Below are positions 23,169-34,885 of a stretch of DNA of 64,000 bases, piece after piece. Under the pieces are notes generated by a model. It did no database searches. It was not told the DNA's origin and worked only from the letters and a program-made list of their open reading frames with translations. Numbering within the stretch: position 1 is the first letter of the stretch; each line of letters begins with the position of its first letter. Source of the DNA: Thuidium tamariscinum (Eukaryota; Streptophyta; Bryopsida; Hypnales; Thuidiaceae); assembly GCA_947034885.2 (NCBI GenBank), contig OX344756.2:19451489-19515488 (forward strand), given 5' to 3'. The translations under genes were made by a program, and so were the position numbers.

Positions 23169-25865
23169 GTGGAGGCTCCTCTTGATCCAGCCCCCGACGT
23201 TTCGGAGGAGAAGTTGAAGGAGAAATCTGCGACGTACAAAAGGAGGAAAATTTCTCCGACCACTGTGACAAGGAGGTGGCAGGAGGTTTGGGCTTGTAAG
23301 TTCACTTGGGTAGAAGGGGAGTTCGATTCCACAAGCAATCTCACCGGAGTTGTGTGCAAGAGTTGCAACTCTGTAACTGGCAGACGAAAAACAATTGTTC
23401 TGAAAGGTGACAACCTTGAGAAGCACGAGGGGAAGCGAATGTGCAAGTTCGATGGTGAGCCTTTTCCAAATTTGAAGAAGGGAGATACATATGTCAAGCA
23501 AGATTGTAAGCATGTCCAATTCAACAAGGTTTGGGTGGGGCGACGGCTAAACGGCACTGTTGCGGATCAATTATTGGCTGGCTGGAGGGCGAGGCGAGCA
23601 GAAAGGCAGTACAGTTCGCAACTTTGTTCCAGGTTCTGGATTCGGGTCGTCCCATGTGCGATTATGAAAGAGAGCAATTTCTTTTGAGGCATTTGAAGGT
23701 TAAAAATGTGCCTAGAAAGCACTGGTCTGAAACATCGGGATGGGAAATGAGTGAACATCTTCATGGATGTGTTATGGCTGCTTTGAAACTTGTGGTACAG
23801 TCGGCCAGATTTGTATCCATCAGCGCTGACGAGGTGACGGCAGTTGACAACACCAGTTGGATTGGGGTTCACATTTATGTCGTTGACGACTGGGAGAGAA
23901 TCCCCCACTTGCTCCATTTGTCTTGTGTATCTGATTGTGGGACTGCTGATCACCTTACAGATGTGATTATGCATTCCCTACTTGGTGAGGAAGGTCTCAC
24001 ACATGACCAAATCGCTACCAAACTTGTGTCATTCGGGGCAGATGGCGTGAGCACATTCCAGGGGTCTAAAAATGGGGTCTTTACCTAGATTAGAGACAAA
24101 TGGGCTCCGTTTTGTCTTGGCGCAAGTTGTGCGAGCCATCGTATCAATCTCGTAGTTCAGACTCTGTCGAACTATCCCATGGTGTCTCGTTTGGAGGCAC
24201 TTTGCCAATCGTTGTATGCCTACTTTTGCAGGAGCCACAAACGCCACACTGAGTTACAAAAACTAGCCGATCTCATGGAAACTAAGGGTAACAAAATGCT
24301 GAGGAGCATGGACACTCGGTGGATTTCTATGCAAAGCCCAACTCAACGCATATTGTCGGAATACAAGACACTTTTGGTCAAGATGGGTCTTGACATGTCG
24401 GGGTCTGCTGGCAACAAACCATCTGTTGCCGCAGCGGCCAACTTTGACTATCTTGCCGACATTGAGGTCTTACTATCTCTATCTTGTTTTATACCAATGT
24501 TGAATGTGGTACATTGCCTTATCAAACTATCATAGTCTCGAGATGTGTTCATTTGTGATTTCCTGCAGTCGGTGAAGCTTTGCCAGTCCGACTTGGCTCG
24601 GCTCTTTGTTGACCAAACAACGGCATTCACGACAGCAGAATTCAAACGTTATCAGGAGTTCATTTCCCTTACCTCAGCTGAAATTCCTATGGAATGGAGG
24701 CAAATGCCTGAGAGTACTGGTGCTTTCCACCTACTGTTCAATTTTGGATGCACTAATGTGCTGGCCCGCTCCCACTGCAAGGTTACGGGTAATCATGTTT
24801 TCGTCACACAGGAGGTTTTTGAGCTAACACAAGCAAATATTCAGCGGCAGTTTGCTGGTTAGGCCCTACACCGCATTCATTTTTTGTTTTGTGATTTTTT
24901 ATTAAATTTCCCATTTTTTTTGTTGACCCTATAATCCTACATTCTTCTTTTTAGGTTGTGTTCATTTTTAGACTCCAGCAAGTGTAGTAGAATGAGGTTA
25001 TGATCTTCACTTCATGTAGGATATAAATCACCTCACTTCTTAGATACTTGCTTGTTTGTCCTATAATTTGTCACAGGCTCACAGCATTTTCTATTTCATA
25101 ACAGTGTAAGTTGTAGTGTTGATTGTTTTGTGGTCAATTTCTTTTCTATTTTGTTTTGAGACTTTAACTATTGTTACTTGTTAGTCTTAGTCTTGTTTCA
25201 TCATTGTTTGCTGATTTTGAATGAGTTTATATAGTGCAGTTCTTGGTTCTTTTAGTGTTTTTGACCTCTCTGCTATCGGTCTGGCAGAGATCGCCCATTC
25301 TCTTTCCAGCGAGCTTGACAGGTGCTTTCCGCAACAGGAGCTACTTGATGCTTTCGGAATAATTTACCCCCAATATTGGAAGCAGCCGGGGGCAGATGAA
25401 AGCTTTATTCATCATCTAGCAATCCTGAAAAACTTCTATTCTTACCTGAGAGTTCTGAATGCAGGCAAGGCGCAAGAGGGCCAATCCAGCTATACGACAC
25501 CTAAGCTATTGTCTGCTTCAAATTTAGATAACCAACAAGGGTTATTTAAATGCACAATGAAAGCTAATTGCGATGCAACTTGTGCTTCTGTGTCTGATGT
25601 CAATCTGGTGATCCTGCTTTGGCGGAGCTTATCTCAGTCCCATCACTTGAAGAAACTCATTTCGGAATACTTCAAGGTTGCCGAAATTGGTTGCTGCTTG
25701 GTATTGGGGTCAGTAGAGGATGAGCGCTGCTTTTCCACGCTCAAGTTTCTCAAGTCCTGCCACAAAAATCCGATGGGCAAACATTTGCCACTTGTGGTGA
25801 GGATATTTGGACAGAAGTATTATACTCTGGAGAATTTTCCTTACAAACAAGCCATCGAGTCATGA
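23169..25865 (+). pseudogene. hAT-superfamily transposase, decayed
   Basis: The encoded protein would cut and paste a hAT transposon. The N-terminus (23169-23580) has a BED-type zinc finger: TRRWQEVWACKFTW, then VVCKSCNSVTG and a downstream His. Near 23,580 the frame must shift to reach SRKAVQFATLFQVL, CDYEREQFLLRHLKV and the RNase-H-like part VSISADEVTAVDNTSW and LVSFGADGVSTF. In-frame stops follow at 24086-24088 and 24533-24535, with clear homology beyond each (GASCASHRINLVVQTL; VFICDFLQSVKLCQSDLARL). After an AT-rich gap (24863-25220), which may be an intron, 25221-25865 carries the C-terminal dimerisation segment with EDERCFSTLKFLKS. One frameshift and two stops mean it is dead. The type resembles the KIAA1586/ZNF862-like hAT group. 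Confidence 0.82.
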
Positions 25866-27096
25866 AAGAATGCAGTGAAGGTTGGGCGGCATGGTGATGT
25901 ATGATTATCACCTAATTTCACCAGTATCCTCCCCTTTTTGAAAACCTTAGTTTTCATGAGATTAGGCTAGGGTTTGGCCTCAAGAATGTTACTTTCCTTG
26001 ACATTATATTTTATTGTTGGTATGTGAGTATGTGCTTCACAATTTGATCTTTGACAAGATATGGTGGAGGACAGAAGTCGGAGGACATCACCAACCTTAT
26101 AGAGCATCAAGCATTCAGCAATCAGCACTTGTTTAATTTAACTAGAATTTATAATGTGGGTTGTTTGTTTAGTGTTGTGTTGCAGATCACTAATACTGCA
26201 ATTTGGGCAGTCTTGTTGTTTCAGCATGAAGGGTTCAATCCCCTTATTAGTGATTGTTTTCTAAATTCATGTCACTTGTTTTCAATTTATATTTGTGTGT
26301 GCAGATTTGGTATCTAATTCTTGTTTGCAGGTGGGTGGTGGATTCATGTAGGTGCCTTATTTTTCTTGGCTGAAATTAGAGAATGATTGAGAATTCTTGT
26401 TTGTAGGTGGGTGACTGGGTAATGGATTTATGAAGCTGCCTTATTCTTCTAAGAATAAGAGAATGATTGAGATTTGAGAAAGCTTTCAAAAATAGCATAT
26501 TTTGTAACAAAAATTCCACCACCTAGCAATGTAATACAGCAAGGTGGATTAAAATTAGTCGTATTTATACATCTCTATTTTAAAATTGTCGCAAGTTGTG
26601 CTTTACCAGAGGCCACGAAATTTATCCAAAATTTTACTATTTTTTCTTCAATTTATGACGCGGTTTCTACAGCTGGACTTCTCCTTCGTAGAAACTACTC
26701 CTTGTTATACACATGTATAACTTTCCAACGAAATACGCTATACGTATTCTGGGATTGCTGCTAAGCTCTAACAAAATAATAGGTGATTTAGTGATAAGTA
26801 TAATACTCAATTGCCTATTCAAATGTAGTAAATATAAAGTAGAACAATCCATTGCCATCAAAATATTCATTGTAGATATTTAGGGAATAACCCCATTACA
26901 AGTTTGTTTGTTTGTTTGTTTTTCAATAATTGAGATTAGGGCTACAATTAATGCCATAGATGACAACAATGGAGTATATAGTGACCTCATTAGAAGCTTT
27001 TGATTTTTAAGTTTATATTTATTATAGGATTTAACTTTTGTAGGCCTTTTATATTTAAAAATATTGTGAATACTTTAATTGAACAATGTGTGTGTT
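25866..27096. other. Intergenic DNA after the hAT pseudogene
   Basis: Contains a short tandem duplication at about 26315-26470, in which a unit of roughly 77 bp starting ATTCTTGTTTG is repeated once, ending in AGAGAATGATTGAGA. No gene seen. The right part of the hAT element probably ends here, but no terminal repeat was identified. Confidence 0.45.
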
Positions 27097-27292
27097 CACT
27101 ATAAGAAACTTGTGTTTTAGATGACGGATTTTAGGTGACATCCAATGATGCAACCCGTGTTTTTATGTTCAAACTAACGTCCGCCATAACATCAAGATGT
27201 TATGGCGGACGTTAGTTTGAACATAAAAACACGGGTTGCATCATTGGATGTCACCTAAAATCCGTCATCTAAAACACAAGTTTCTTATAGTG
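27097..27292. mobile_element. Perfect-palindrome CACTA foldback MITE
   Basis: The ends CACTATAAGAAACTTGTG and CACAAGTTTCTTATAGTG are inverted. The two 97-bp arms match at every position I checked, with a 2-bp centre. A 3-bp GTT duplication flanks it (27094-27096 and 27293-27295). Tip sequence and duplication length place it in the CACTA superfamily. The lack of divergence between arms implies a very recent insertion or ongoing correction. If transcribed it would form a near-perfect hairpin. Confidence 0.93.
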
Positions 27293-27509
27293 GTTATAGA
27301 TACAATTTTTGTTGATTTTCAAGTAGTCTATACACTAAGTTATTTGTGGCCATGATGAACATGTCATTTCAAAAACTTCACAAAAGTTTCATACTTAGTC
27401 AAAAAAACGTGATTGCAATTGCTCTCATACTTATTTTTGTGTGGGAATTTTATAAAAATTTAGTAATGACTTGAGGGCGAATTCCTAATTCTGAACGCAA
27501 TGGACCGTT

Positions 27510-27775
27510 TTAAGGTAGGTACATCCAAAATGGCATGTGACCTAAAAGCACCATCTACACTATGCATACATTTCCAATTTCAGTCATGTACCTAGACTAT
27601 AGATGGCGCTTTCAAAAACAGACTTTGACCGTTAATAACTTTCGCATATGGTATTCAAATCCTATGTTCTTTGGTGCATTGGAACATGCTTTCACTTGCC
27701 AACAAGACTGCAAAAATCTGAACAGCATGATAGCACAGTAAGAATAAGTGGCACTTTTAGGTGTACCCACCTTAC
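27510..27775. mobile_element. Small inverted-repeat element
   Basis: The left end TTAAGGTAGGTACATCCAAA pairs with the right end, reverse-complemented GTAAGGTGGGTACACCTAAA. The terminal repeat is about 20 bp with several mismatches. No target duplication is clear and the superfamily is unknown. Confidence 0.55.
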
Positions 27776-27808
27776 ATTACGTTATCTTAGGAGATAAAAC
27801 AAACCGCA

Positions 27809-27817
27809 CTATAAAAG
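27809..27817 (+). promoter_or_regulatory. Candidate TATA box
   Basis: CTATAAAAG lies on the plus strand, followed at about 27829 by CACACGTGG, a G-box/ABRE-like element. It sits where base composition becomes less AT-rich and 2.3 kb before the coding start at 30076. This would make 27.8-30.1 kb a leader, with or without an intron. Confidence 0.4.
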
Positions 27818-28349
27818 CATGACCCTCACACGTGGATCCCTTTCAGAGGAGGGAGCTGGGAGTTTCACTGAAGGGCAACCAGTCAGACTTGTACTCCAAC
27901 TTCAAACCTGAATGCTCCCAAAGAAATAAGTGAAACAGACAATATTTACACAGACACTCAAAACCACAGGGGAAGCGCAGCTTCCGCGCGCCCGCTACGG
28001 GCCTTCGCGAAGCTTCCTTCCACCCGCTCCTACTCGTATTAAGAACGTACCAGTCTCTATACAAGCTCTTCTGCTTCCTTTGCAGAGAGATGGAGCTTGA
28101 GGTACCGCCATTCTATTTCCAGCTTCGGATTTTCAGTTCGCTTTGCGGTGCGAGGACTTTAGCGGAGTCAGATTCGACGCTATTCTGAGCGAACGAGTGT
28201 GTGTTTCTACCGACCTGCGTGCGTTCCGTGGAGCGGACTCTCGGGATCGATTCCAGCGCTTCTTCGTACGTTGTATTTCGCCGGCTTGAGGTGCGCGCGG
28301 TTCTTTTGCTATTATTACCTTGCTTCTGCTGTCAGGATCAGGAAATGAA

Positions 28350-29560
28350 TGTTTGTCTTTGTGAATTGTGAGCGTGCATTGTCATATTTCTTGCTGTTCA
28401 ATTTGCGTGTTCTTGGAAAAAACTCAGCGGAGGAGGGAGAGGCTGAGTTTTTGCTGAGTCGGTGTTCTGTACATACTCGATAGGCTTCGGGACATGGTCG
28501 TTGATGTCGTCAGAGTGAGCTTAGTTGTGTGCTGACTCGACCGAGTGTTTCGATGTGCTGCACATTTGTGCAAGTTTAGTAAATGCCAGCGAAGCGACTC
28601 GAGGTACGGTACGGGGAGGTTCTTCAGTACTAGAGCTTAGATCTAATGTTGATGACTTCTTCCGATTGCGTTGAGAAGCGTTTACGAGGAGGGAGTGACG
28701 TACCGTTTGGCGTGTTAATTGTGCGCGTGCATTGTTAAATTTCTTGTGGCGTGCGTATTTTTGAAAAGACGTTGATCGATGGAGGTGGCAAATGACGAAG
28801 AGGAGATTGTAATGTGCTTTGATGTAGTTTTTAAATTTAGTACATGCCAGCGGAGATGTGCTGCCCTGCATGTGGTGTTAAGGATGAAGAAGTGATTGTA
28901 ATTGTGCGCGTGATTTCTACTTTGGTGACCTGTGATGCGCGTGTTCTTAGAAGGAGGTCGATATAGGATAGTATTTGGAGAGTTTTGGCACAGACAGATC
29001 TGATGCTATATTTATTCTGAGAGGTTTTCTTTCTTTTCTTTTACCGACCGGCGCGTATTGCGTTTAATACCTACGGTGCGCGTGCTTTTGGAAAACTCGG
29101 CAGAGGGAGGAGAAATAAGAGATCCTGTGCTCGTCCAGTAGCATTTTTAGGGACAACGTAATTGACGTTGCTGGCGGGTGAGTAGTTGCTACTGACTGGA
29201 CCGAGTGGAGATTGATATGTGCCTTGATGTGGTACGTGAGCGCGTAATATATGTTTTCTATATGTCATTGAAGCATATTAGTTATATGTTTGTCCTTAAA
29301 AAATCGAGGATTATGGAGAGTCTTATGTGGTTTGATGTTGTTACATTAGCTAGCGTGCAAGATTATTTTAGTATATGCCAGCGGAGAGTTGCTTGGTTTC
29401 ATCGGTGTCGGTTTTCGTCAAGTCTTCGGGATACGGTAAATGATAAATTTCGCGGAAGTCGTCAAGGGAGTGCAGTTGCTACTCGATCATTCGGCAGAGC
29501 TAGTGGAGATTGTAATGTGACTTGATGTGGTCTGAGTTTAGTGCCTGCGAAAGCGAAGTG
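28350..29560. repeat. Degenerate repeats in the leader region of the small gene
   Basis: Short blocks recur in the same order. TTTAGTAAATGCCAGCG-like words occur near 28575, 28840 and 29370. GTGCGCGTGCATTGTTAAAT-like words occur near 28366, 28718 and 28899. GTGGAGATTGTAATGTGACT-like words occur near 28797, 29210 and 29500. Spacing is irregular, about 180-530 bp. No long frame runs through. It looks like a decayed tandem array inside a leader or first intron. Confidence 0.5.
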
Positions 29561-30075
29561 ATATTTTTTTCTTTTCGTTCTTTAGAAGCAGGACAGTCTG
29601 CCATTTTTTATTTGGTTTTGCAGTGTTTAGCGCGTTAACTTTTGTTTATTCAATAAACGTCCCTTAGGTCAGAAGCTTTCCGAAAATTTGATGTGTTTGG
29701 CTCAATCGCGTTGAAGTTTTGCTGTGTGATTCTACGATTTTTTTTTTGTCTGAGGAGAAGTTTTGCATCTGTGAAGGTTTTACGAAGGTGTTCGGCCTGC
29801 CGGCCTGAATATTGGTTGAAACTTCTGGATCGACAAGAAATATCTCAAGGCCTTCTGTATCTGCGATTGGCTCCAGGATAATCCGGGAGACTACGTACCG
29901 CGATCGGCTTGGCGAAAGGGTAGTTTACGGGATTTACATTGGAGGTTTAAAAAGGCTCGCGAAAGATTGGAGATTATTTCACTCGCATAGACATAGATTA
30001 GCTCATCCTTGTGGCGATTATTGTGGAGAGGGTTGTTGGACGAAGACATCGGAATAGCAATACCGTCCTGATAAC

Positions 30076-30898
30076 ATGCAGAAGATGGCTAGTGCCTCGA
30101 CCACGAAGTCGGGTAGTAACTCAGGGAAGAAGATGACAATGGCCAGTGCACTAGTTGGGGAGAAGCTGGCGCACTGGAGAGCCGACATTCGTCTAGGGCT
30201 CTACAAGTTAGCTCATCCCTCGCTTCCCGAGCCGGATCGTGAAGCAGCGGAGGAATCGAACATCGTACAAAAATCGGTCGCCACTGGTACGCTGCTCCTG
30301 AGTCTGCTAAAACAATTTTCCAAGAATGTAGGTCAATTACTGTTCACGAGAATGTCAGCGTTTGACCATCATTTTTTCTTTTGTATCAGTTTTCCGTCCT
30401 CTCTTATTTGAAACTTGCTCGAATAGTTTCAGAAAAGTAAAGATCGAAAGAAAACAGGTCTTGACTATCAAAGCATAGGAAGTAGGCCGGTGTAGTGCAA
30501 TTCGCCTGACGGAGCCCGTCTGTAAATTAAGGCCGTGCTCATTCTTGATGATAAATAATTATGGCAAGTAGAAGTTTATAAATTTACAAATTATTTCTGT
30601 TATTTAAAATTGGTCATCAATTTGGAAAATTATGAATCTGGAATATTCAGGATGAAACAATACTTTTTATTGGGAAACGATAATGGATAGGAAGTTAAGA
30701 ATGTGATATCACTCGAAAGATTTGAAGAGCGGTTGAAGAGTTTTGTATGGAGCACTGGAACTTATCTAGGATGATCTTTTGCATCATGCAGAAAGAAGGC
30801 GGCAACAAGAAGCGAGGGCACGCGCCATTGCAAACGAGAAGAAACTTGCCAAGCGGAAGGCACAAGCTATGCGGGCGGGGTTTTCATCACCTTTGTAG
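30076..30898 (+). CDS. Small two-exon gene, unknown function
   Basis: Exons 30076-30327 and 30770-30898 join in phase 0 at AAT|GTAGGT and CTAG|GAT, giving 126 residues. I do not recognise it. The N-terminus is Ser/Lys/Met-rich (MQKMASASTTKSGSNSGKKM). The middle is a likely helix (GEKLAHWRADIRLGLYKLA) followed by a Pro/Glu linker. Next comes a short hydrophobic run (VATGTLLLSLLKQF), too short to be sure of as a membrane span. The C-terminus is a strongly basic helix (AERRRQQEARARAIANEKK) ending GFSSPL. Codon use and GC content match the other genes, not the AT-rich surroundings. A downstream ATG at 30085 (MASAS) is an alternative start. The splice phase and in-frame tail support a real gene, but no function can be given. 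Confidence 0.6.
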
Positions 30899-32110
30899 TC
30901 TAGAAGTTTTGTAGGAATTGTACAGCGGAGCCAGGGTTTGTAGGCCTCCGGGGCTAGCACATCCTTTTAGTTCGGAGAAAGTCGCCGTTTCGTTGGTGGC
31001 GGAATTTTCTGACCATATTACAGAGCCAGGCACATTATGCGTGCTGCGGTTATAACACCGCAGTTAAGTACTTCTCTGTGCACTATGCTACCCATGCACA
31101 TATCTGATGTTCTTTGAAGCAGTTCAAGATCATCATGTTTCAGGCTCGGTGGAAGTTACACCTTTCGGAAACGTACTGCATTAGCTCGCGAGGACAGCTA
31201 CTTCCTAATTCGAAATTTTCCATCTTGGATGGATCGTTTACAACTTGTAATCAACAATCTTGATATGTATTACTCAATTAGTGGCTGTGGAGGTGTATAG
31301 CTATCCTGTTTCACTATGAGGTATGCAATAGAACTTTTGATTTAGAGCATACCCACAAACCGATGCAGGTCTTTGGACTTTTTATTTTGAAGGAACGTTT
31401 ACGTTGGCAGTTATCACAGGTCTACGTATAACAAATTCGTTTGGACGAGTCGATGGGCTGGTCCCCACGCCGGCCAGAGACTTTGAAGTTTGTACAGTTG
31501 AACTTGGACAGTCGTGGAGGAAGCACCGAACATCTTACAAGTCGAGTGTGGCTGACCCGAACTCAATTACCTTGCTTTACTGCCAAGTGGGGCATCTCTA
31601 TCTTCACCAAGATCACCTGCAAGTTCTTAAGTTCATTTCAATCCATTTTGCACACTGTAAATAGAACTCTAAGTTAGAGGATAAGTTCGTTTCCGTCACT
31701 CAATTTCTCCTAGATGTAATAAATAATTTTCTGTTGGCAGCATCACTACTGCATGACCGCATGCGTACAAGAAGTTGTCTTCATCAATGAATGGCGTCAA
31801 GTAGACACATTAATTGTACTTGAGCAGATTGAACTCACTCAACTCAGCTTGCAGAATTGTGGTACTAAGTCACGTGAAGATCCTGCAAACTAGCCTGGGC
31901 AGCCAATCTAATTGCAACACATTTGTTCTTTTGTTAGGTGAGGGTGGTTTGGTGAAATTGATGGCATGCCGTCTGCATGTTGCCGTATGACAGAACCTCA
32001 TGCATGGGAGTTTGGGACTACGGGACCTTCAGTTGCTCTGAATGACTGAATGTTTTCTTTACGCAGTAAGGTAAGAGGCTCGTAAACCGCTCATCTAAGA
32101 TCTGGGTGGA
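30899..32110. other. 3' flank of the small gene, no recognised gene
   Basis: Moderately GC-rich sequence with overlapping short frames (31404-31664, 31441-31677) that resemble nothing I know. It could hold 3' untranslated sequence. No RNA gene seen. Confidence 0.4.
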
Positions 32111-32346
32111 TTGGCCCCCTCGCTCGGCCTTACCATTTTTTACCTGAGGTGCATTATCATGTTTTACCAGAGGTGCAATTAAAACAAAAAGCCCCCTAGT
32201 TTGGGCCATGATCACTCCTACTTTCTTCACCCCTAGCTAATTTGGGGTCTCTGATCGCAAATATGAATTCAAAATTTGCAAAAAAAAATTTGTGTGAAAA
32301 ATAAAAAATTACAGCATTTTACCCAAGTGCCCGAGCGAGGGGGTCA
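32111..32346. mobile_element. Foldback element with C-rich inverted ends
   Basis: The left end TTGGCCCCCTCGCTCGG pairs with the right end, reverse-complemented CTGACCCCCTCGCTCGG. The interior shares motifs with the foldback at 40673-41211: GCCCCCTA, then CCTAGCTAATT, then GCAAATATGAA and a poly-A-rich part. They are probably members of one family. Confidence 0.6.
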
Positions 32347-32951
32347 GTTCTCCTTGCCCTCATCTAAGGGTTGGTCCGCCTTTTTCATGTATTTGTTTGG
32401 ATGGTAATATTTTTCACTCATTTTCATTGAAAGAGAAATAAACAAGGAATGTAACGCAAGTTGTTTCATATTTTTTGAAGCATTATTGAATTAGTTATGA
32501 ATTTTCAAAACACAGTCTGGCATAGGGCCCTATTTGTGATCAGTAGGCCTTGCTAACCCATACAGGCACAGTTTGAAAAAAAATGTGGCTTGGTTCAAAA
32601 ACTAGCATTGGAAAATGTAAAAAATAATAGAATTTGTTTCTAAATGTGTCCCTTTCTAAAACTGAAATTAATACTTGATTAAATCATTATTTCAGATTTT
32701 TTAACACTTGAAAGAAGGTAGTTCAACAACCAATTCTTATTTTGAATATATCTACTTAGTTAAGAATGAATCCATTGGGGCTTTGAAAACATTCAATTAG
32801 TAAAAACCAAATCTTAGCATGCTTCAATGTAATCCACAATTCATTTTTTCACAATCAACTATCCATTTCAAAGCCTCCTAGTATATAGGTGCAAAAGCTT
32901 GAGCCCTCTCCTATAACAAAGGAAAGTGATCACATCAGTGAGGGCTTGTCC

Positions 32952-34149
32952 TAAGAGCATCTTTAGTCCTCCGTTCGATATAGAGACACTGCAATGGTAT
33001 GTACATATTCTTATAAAGTCCCCTTTTTTCACCGAGTCTCTTTGCTTTTCAAGCACCTCAATGCAAGCACATTATTTGCATCTTGAAATGGGGTGATTGC
33101 AAGAAACACTTGTCCTTTTTTTTGTCCCCTTGACCTTTAGTAGGTATTTTTTTGCTCATAACTTTTGCATCTTTTGTTAATTTGACTTGAAACTTGAAAT
33201 GAAGGTGACTACAAAAGTTTTACATTTTGTGTAATTTTTTCAATTTTTTCAAAATTAGTTTACTATTTTTAAACTACCCCCAATTGGATGTCTACTTTGG
33301 CCATTTGGGGGATTTTTAGTCCTATTTTTGACCCAAAAAAGCAAATTTTGAGCTGAAAATTGGCATGCAAGGACCTCACTAAAAGTTATACAAGACCACA
33401 AAGAGATTTTTTGAAAATACTATACTATTCAACCTCCACATGTCGTCAAAGTGGCTGACTTTGCGCAAGTGTAGAGAATAGAATTTATTCTTTCCAAAGA
33501 TGAAATTTGTTGAAAAAGAAAGACCTTTACTTAGAGAAAAAATAGATTTTTCATTTTTATTTTTTGAATTTTTTTACTATTTTTACCAAATTTGTGAAAA
33601 AAGAGCTATTTTCATTATATTTTCTATTGTCTATAACATTTAGAGAAAAAATTCTTAGGTCTGAATTTGAAGAGATATAATATTCTCATTTCTTTTCAAA
33701 TTATCCATATTTTTTTCAATTTAAAAAAAATTATTCCAAAAGTCACAGGACTCACAGATTTTGAGCCATTTTGAGACAAAACCGGTAAGTGTTTCTTGCA
33801 ACAACCCAACGGCAATGCAATAGTGCAATGGCAAGAGGTTCTTGACATGGTGGCAGAAGGTATAGCATGATGCAACATTGGCAATTCGTCATTGGAAAAG
33901 TTCTTTCCGTTTCGTGCCCTTTGAGGCTCTAGCGTGGCCATAATTTCTTTGACCAAGGAATGCAGAGGAACTTGAAGGGCATAGCAAAGGATCGATTTTT
34001 GTCATGTGAGAGTCAAAAAATGACGTGTGCAGGAAGGTAACAGGTGAAGTGCCATTAGCATTGCACAGAGTTCTCTATGCCATTCTAGAAACCCCGCAAA
34101 AATTTCCATTGCCGTGGCATTGTAGAGGGCAAATTGAGGATGCTCTAAG
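32952..34149. mobile_element. Candidate inverted-repeat element with AGAGCATC ends
   Basis: TAAGAGCATCTTTAGTCCTC at the left pairs imperfectly with the right end, reverse-complemented TTAGAGCATCCTCAATTTGC. The tips resemble those of the 34886-36665 element. A second inverted-repeat element (33097-33801) lies inside. Confidence 0.45.
33097..33801. mobile_element. Nested inverted-repeat element
   Basis: TTGCAAGAAACACTT at 33097 is inverted at 33787-33801, and the match continues loosely inward (TTTTGTC in both arms). The terminal repeat is about 15 bp exact. A diverged relative of its interior lies near 20.9-21.2 kb. No transposase frame is seen. Confidence 0.6.
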
Positions 34150-34885
34150 TACGCAATTCCCATATTTTATGGCCTTGATTATAATCACTTTCAATGAATT
34201 TTAACCTATTCTCAAAGTATATAATTTGTTGTAATGTAGGAAATTGTTGTAGCCCTTTTAACAAGGAATCCAAAATTGTAATTATATATATGAAATGAAT
34301 ATTCTTTGAGGGTAATAATAGCATTAAAAATCTAACTATATGAGTTTGTTTTAATACATGTATCTTGGGCTGAGCTACCCAACCTTAGGGGCTTTTTGAT
34401 TAAAAAAATTAATTTTAATTGGAGTGAATTCTTGTATAGATTTTTAAAAACTATGTATCTAGGTTTTTCAATTCTTCATACATATTGTGACTTTTTTTCT
34501 AAAATGTATGTAATGCAACATTTTCTATGTATAATTTTATTTTATTTTAGCCTTCACCTAACTTTTTGGTCTTTTAATTTGATATAATTTTAACAAAATT
34601 CATCTTCTAAGTTGTTTTAATACCAATGACCCTTACATATAATATAAGAGTTGCATACCGAAAGGGTTTGTTTATATCCGGAAACTTTGGATTGGAGCCC
34701 AAAGAAATGGAGTGTTTTGAATAAAAGATAGCTATGGTATCAATCCTAGTTTTCAATCAAAACAATGCATTTGTTTGGACTCCAATCCAAAAACAATTGG
34801 TGTAATAAGCCTTGAGTGCCAGTTGCCAACAGCAAGCTCAGAGCAACCGGGCACAATTGTAACACACAACATTGAAGGAAAAGAT

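Noticed and set aside
29812-30057. 81-codon plus-strand frame just before the small gene
   Set aside because: Ends before 30076 in another frame, has no recognisable features, and lies in the repeat-rich leader region.
31404-31677. Two overlapping frames of 78-86 codons
   Set aside because: Mutually exclusive frames, unknown sequence and no splice support.
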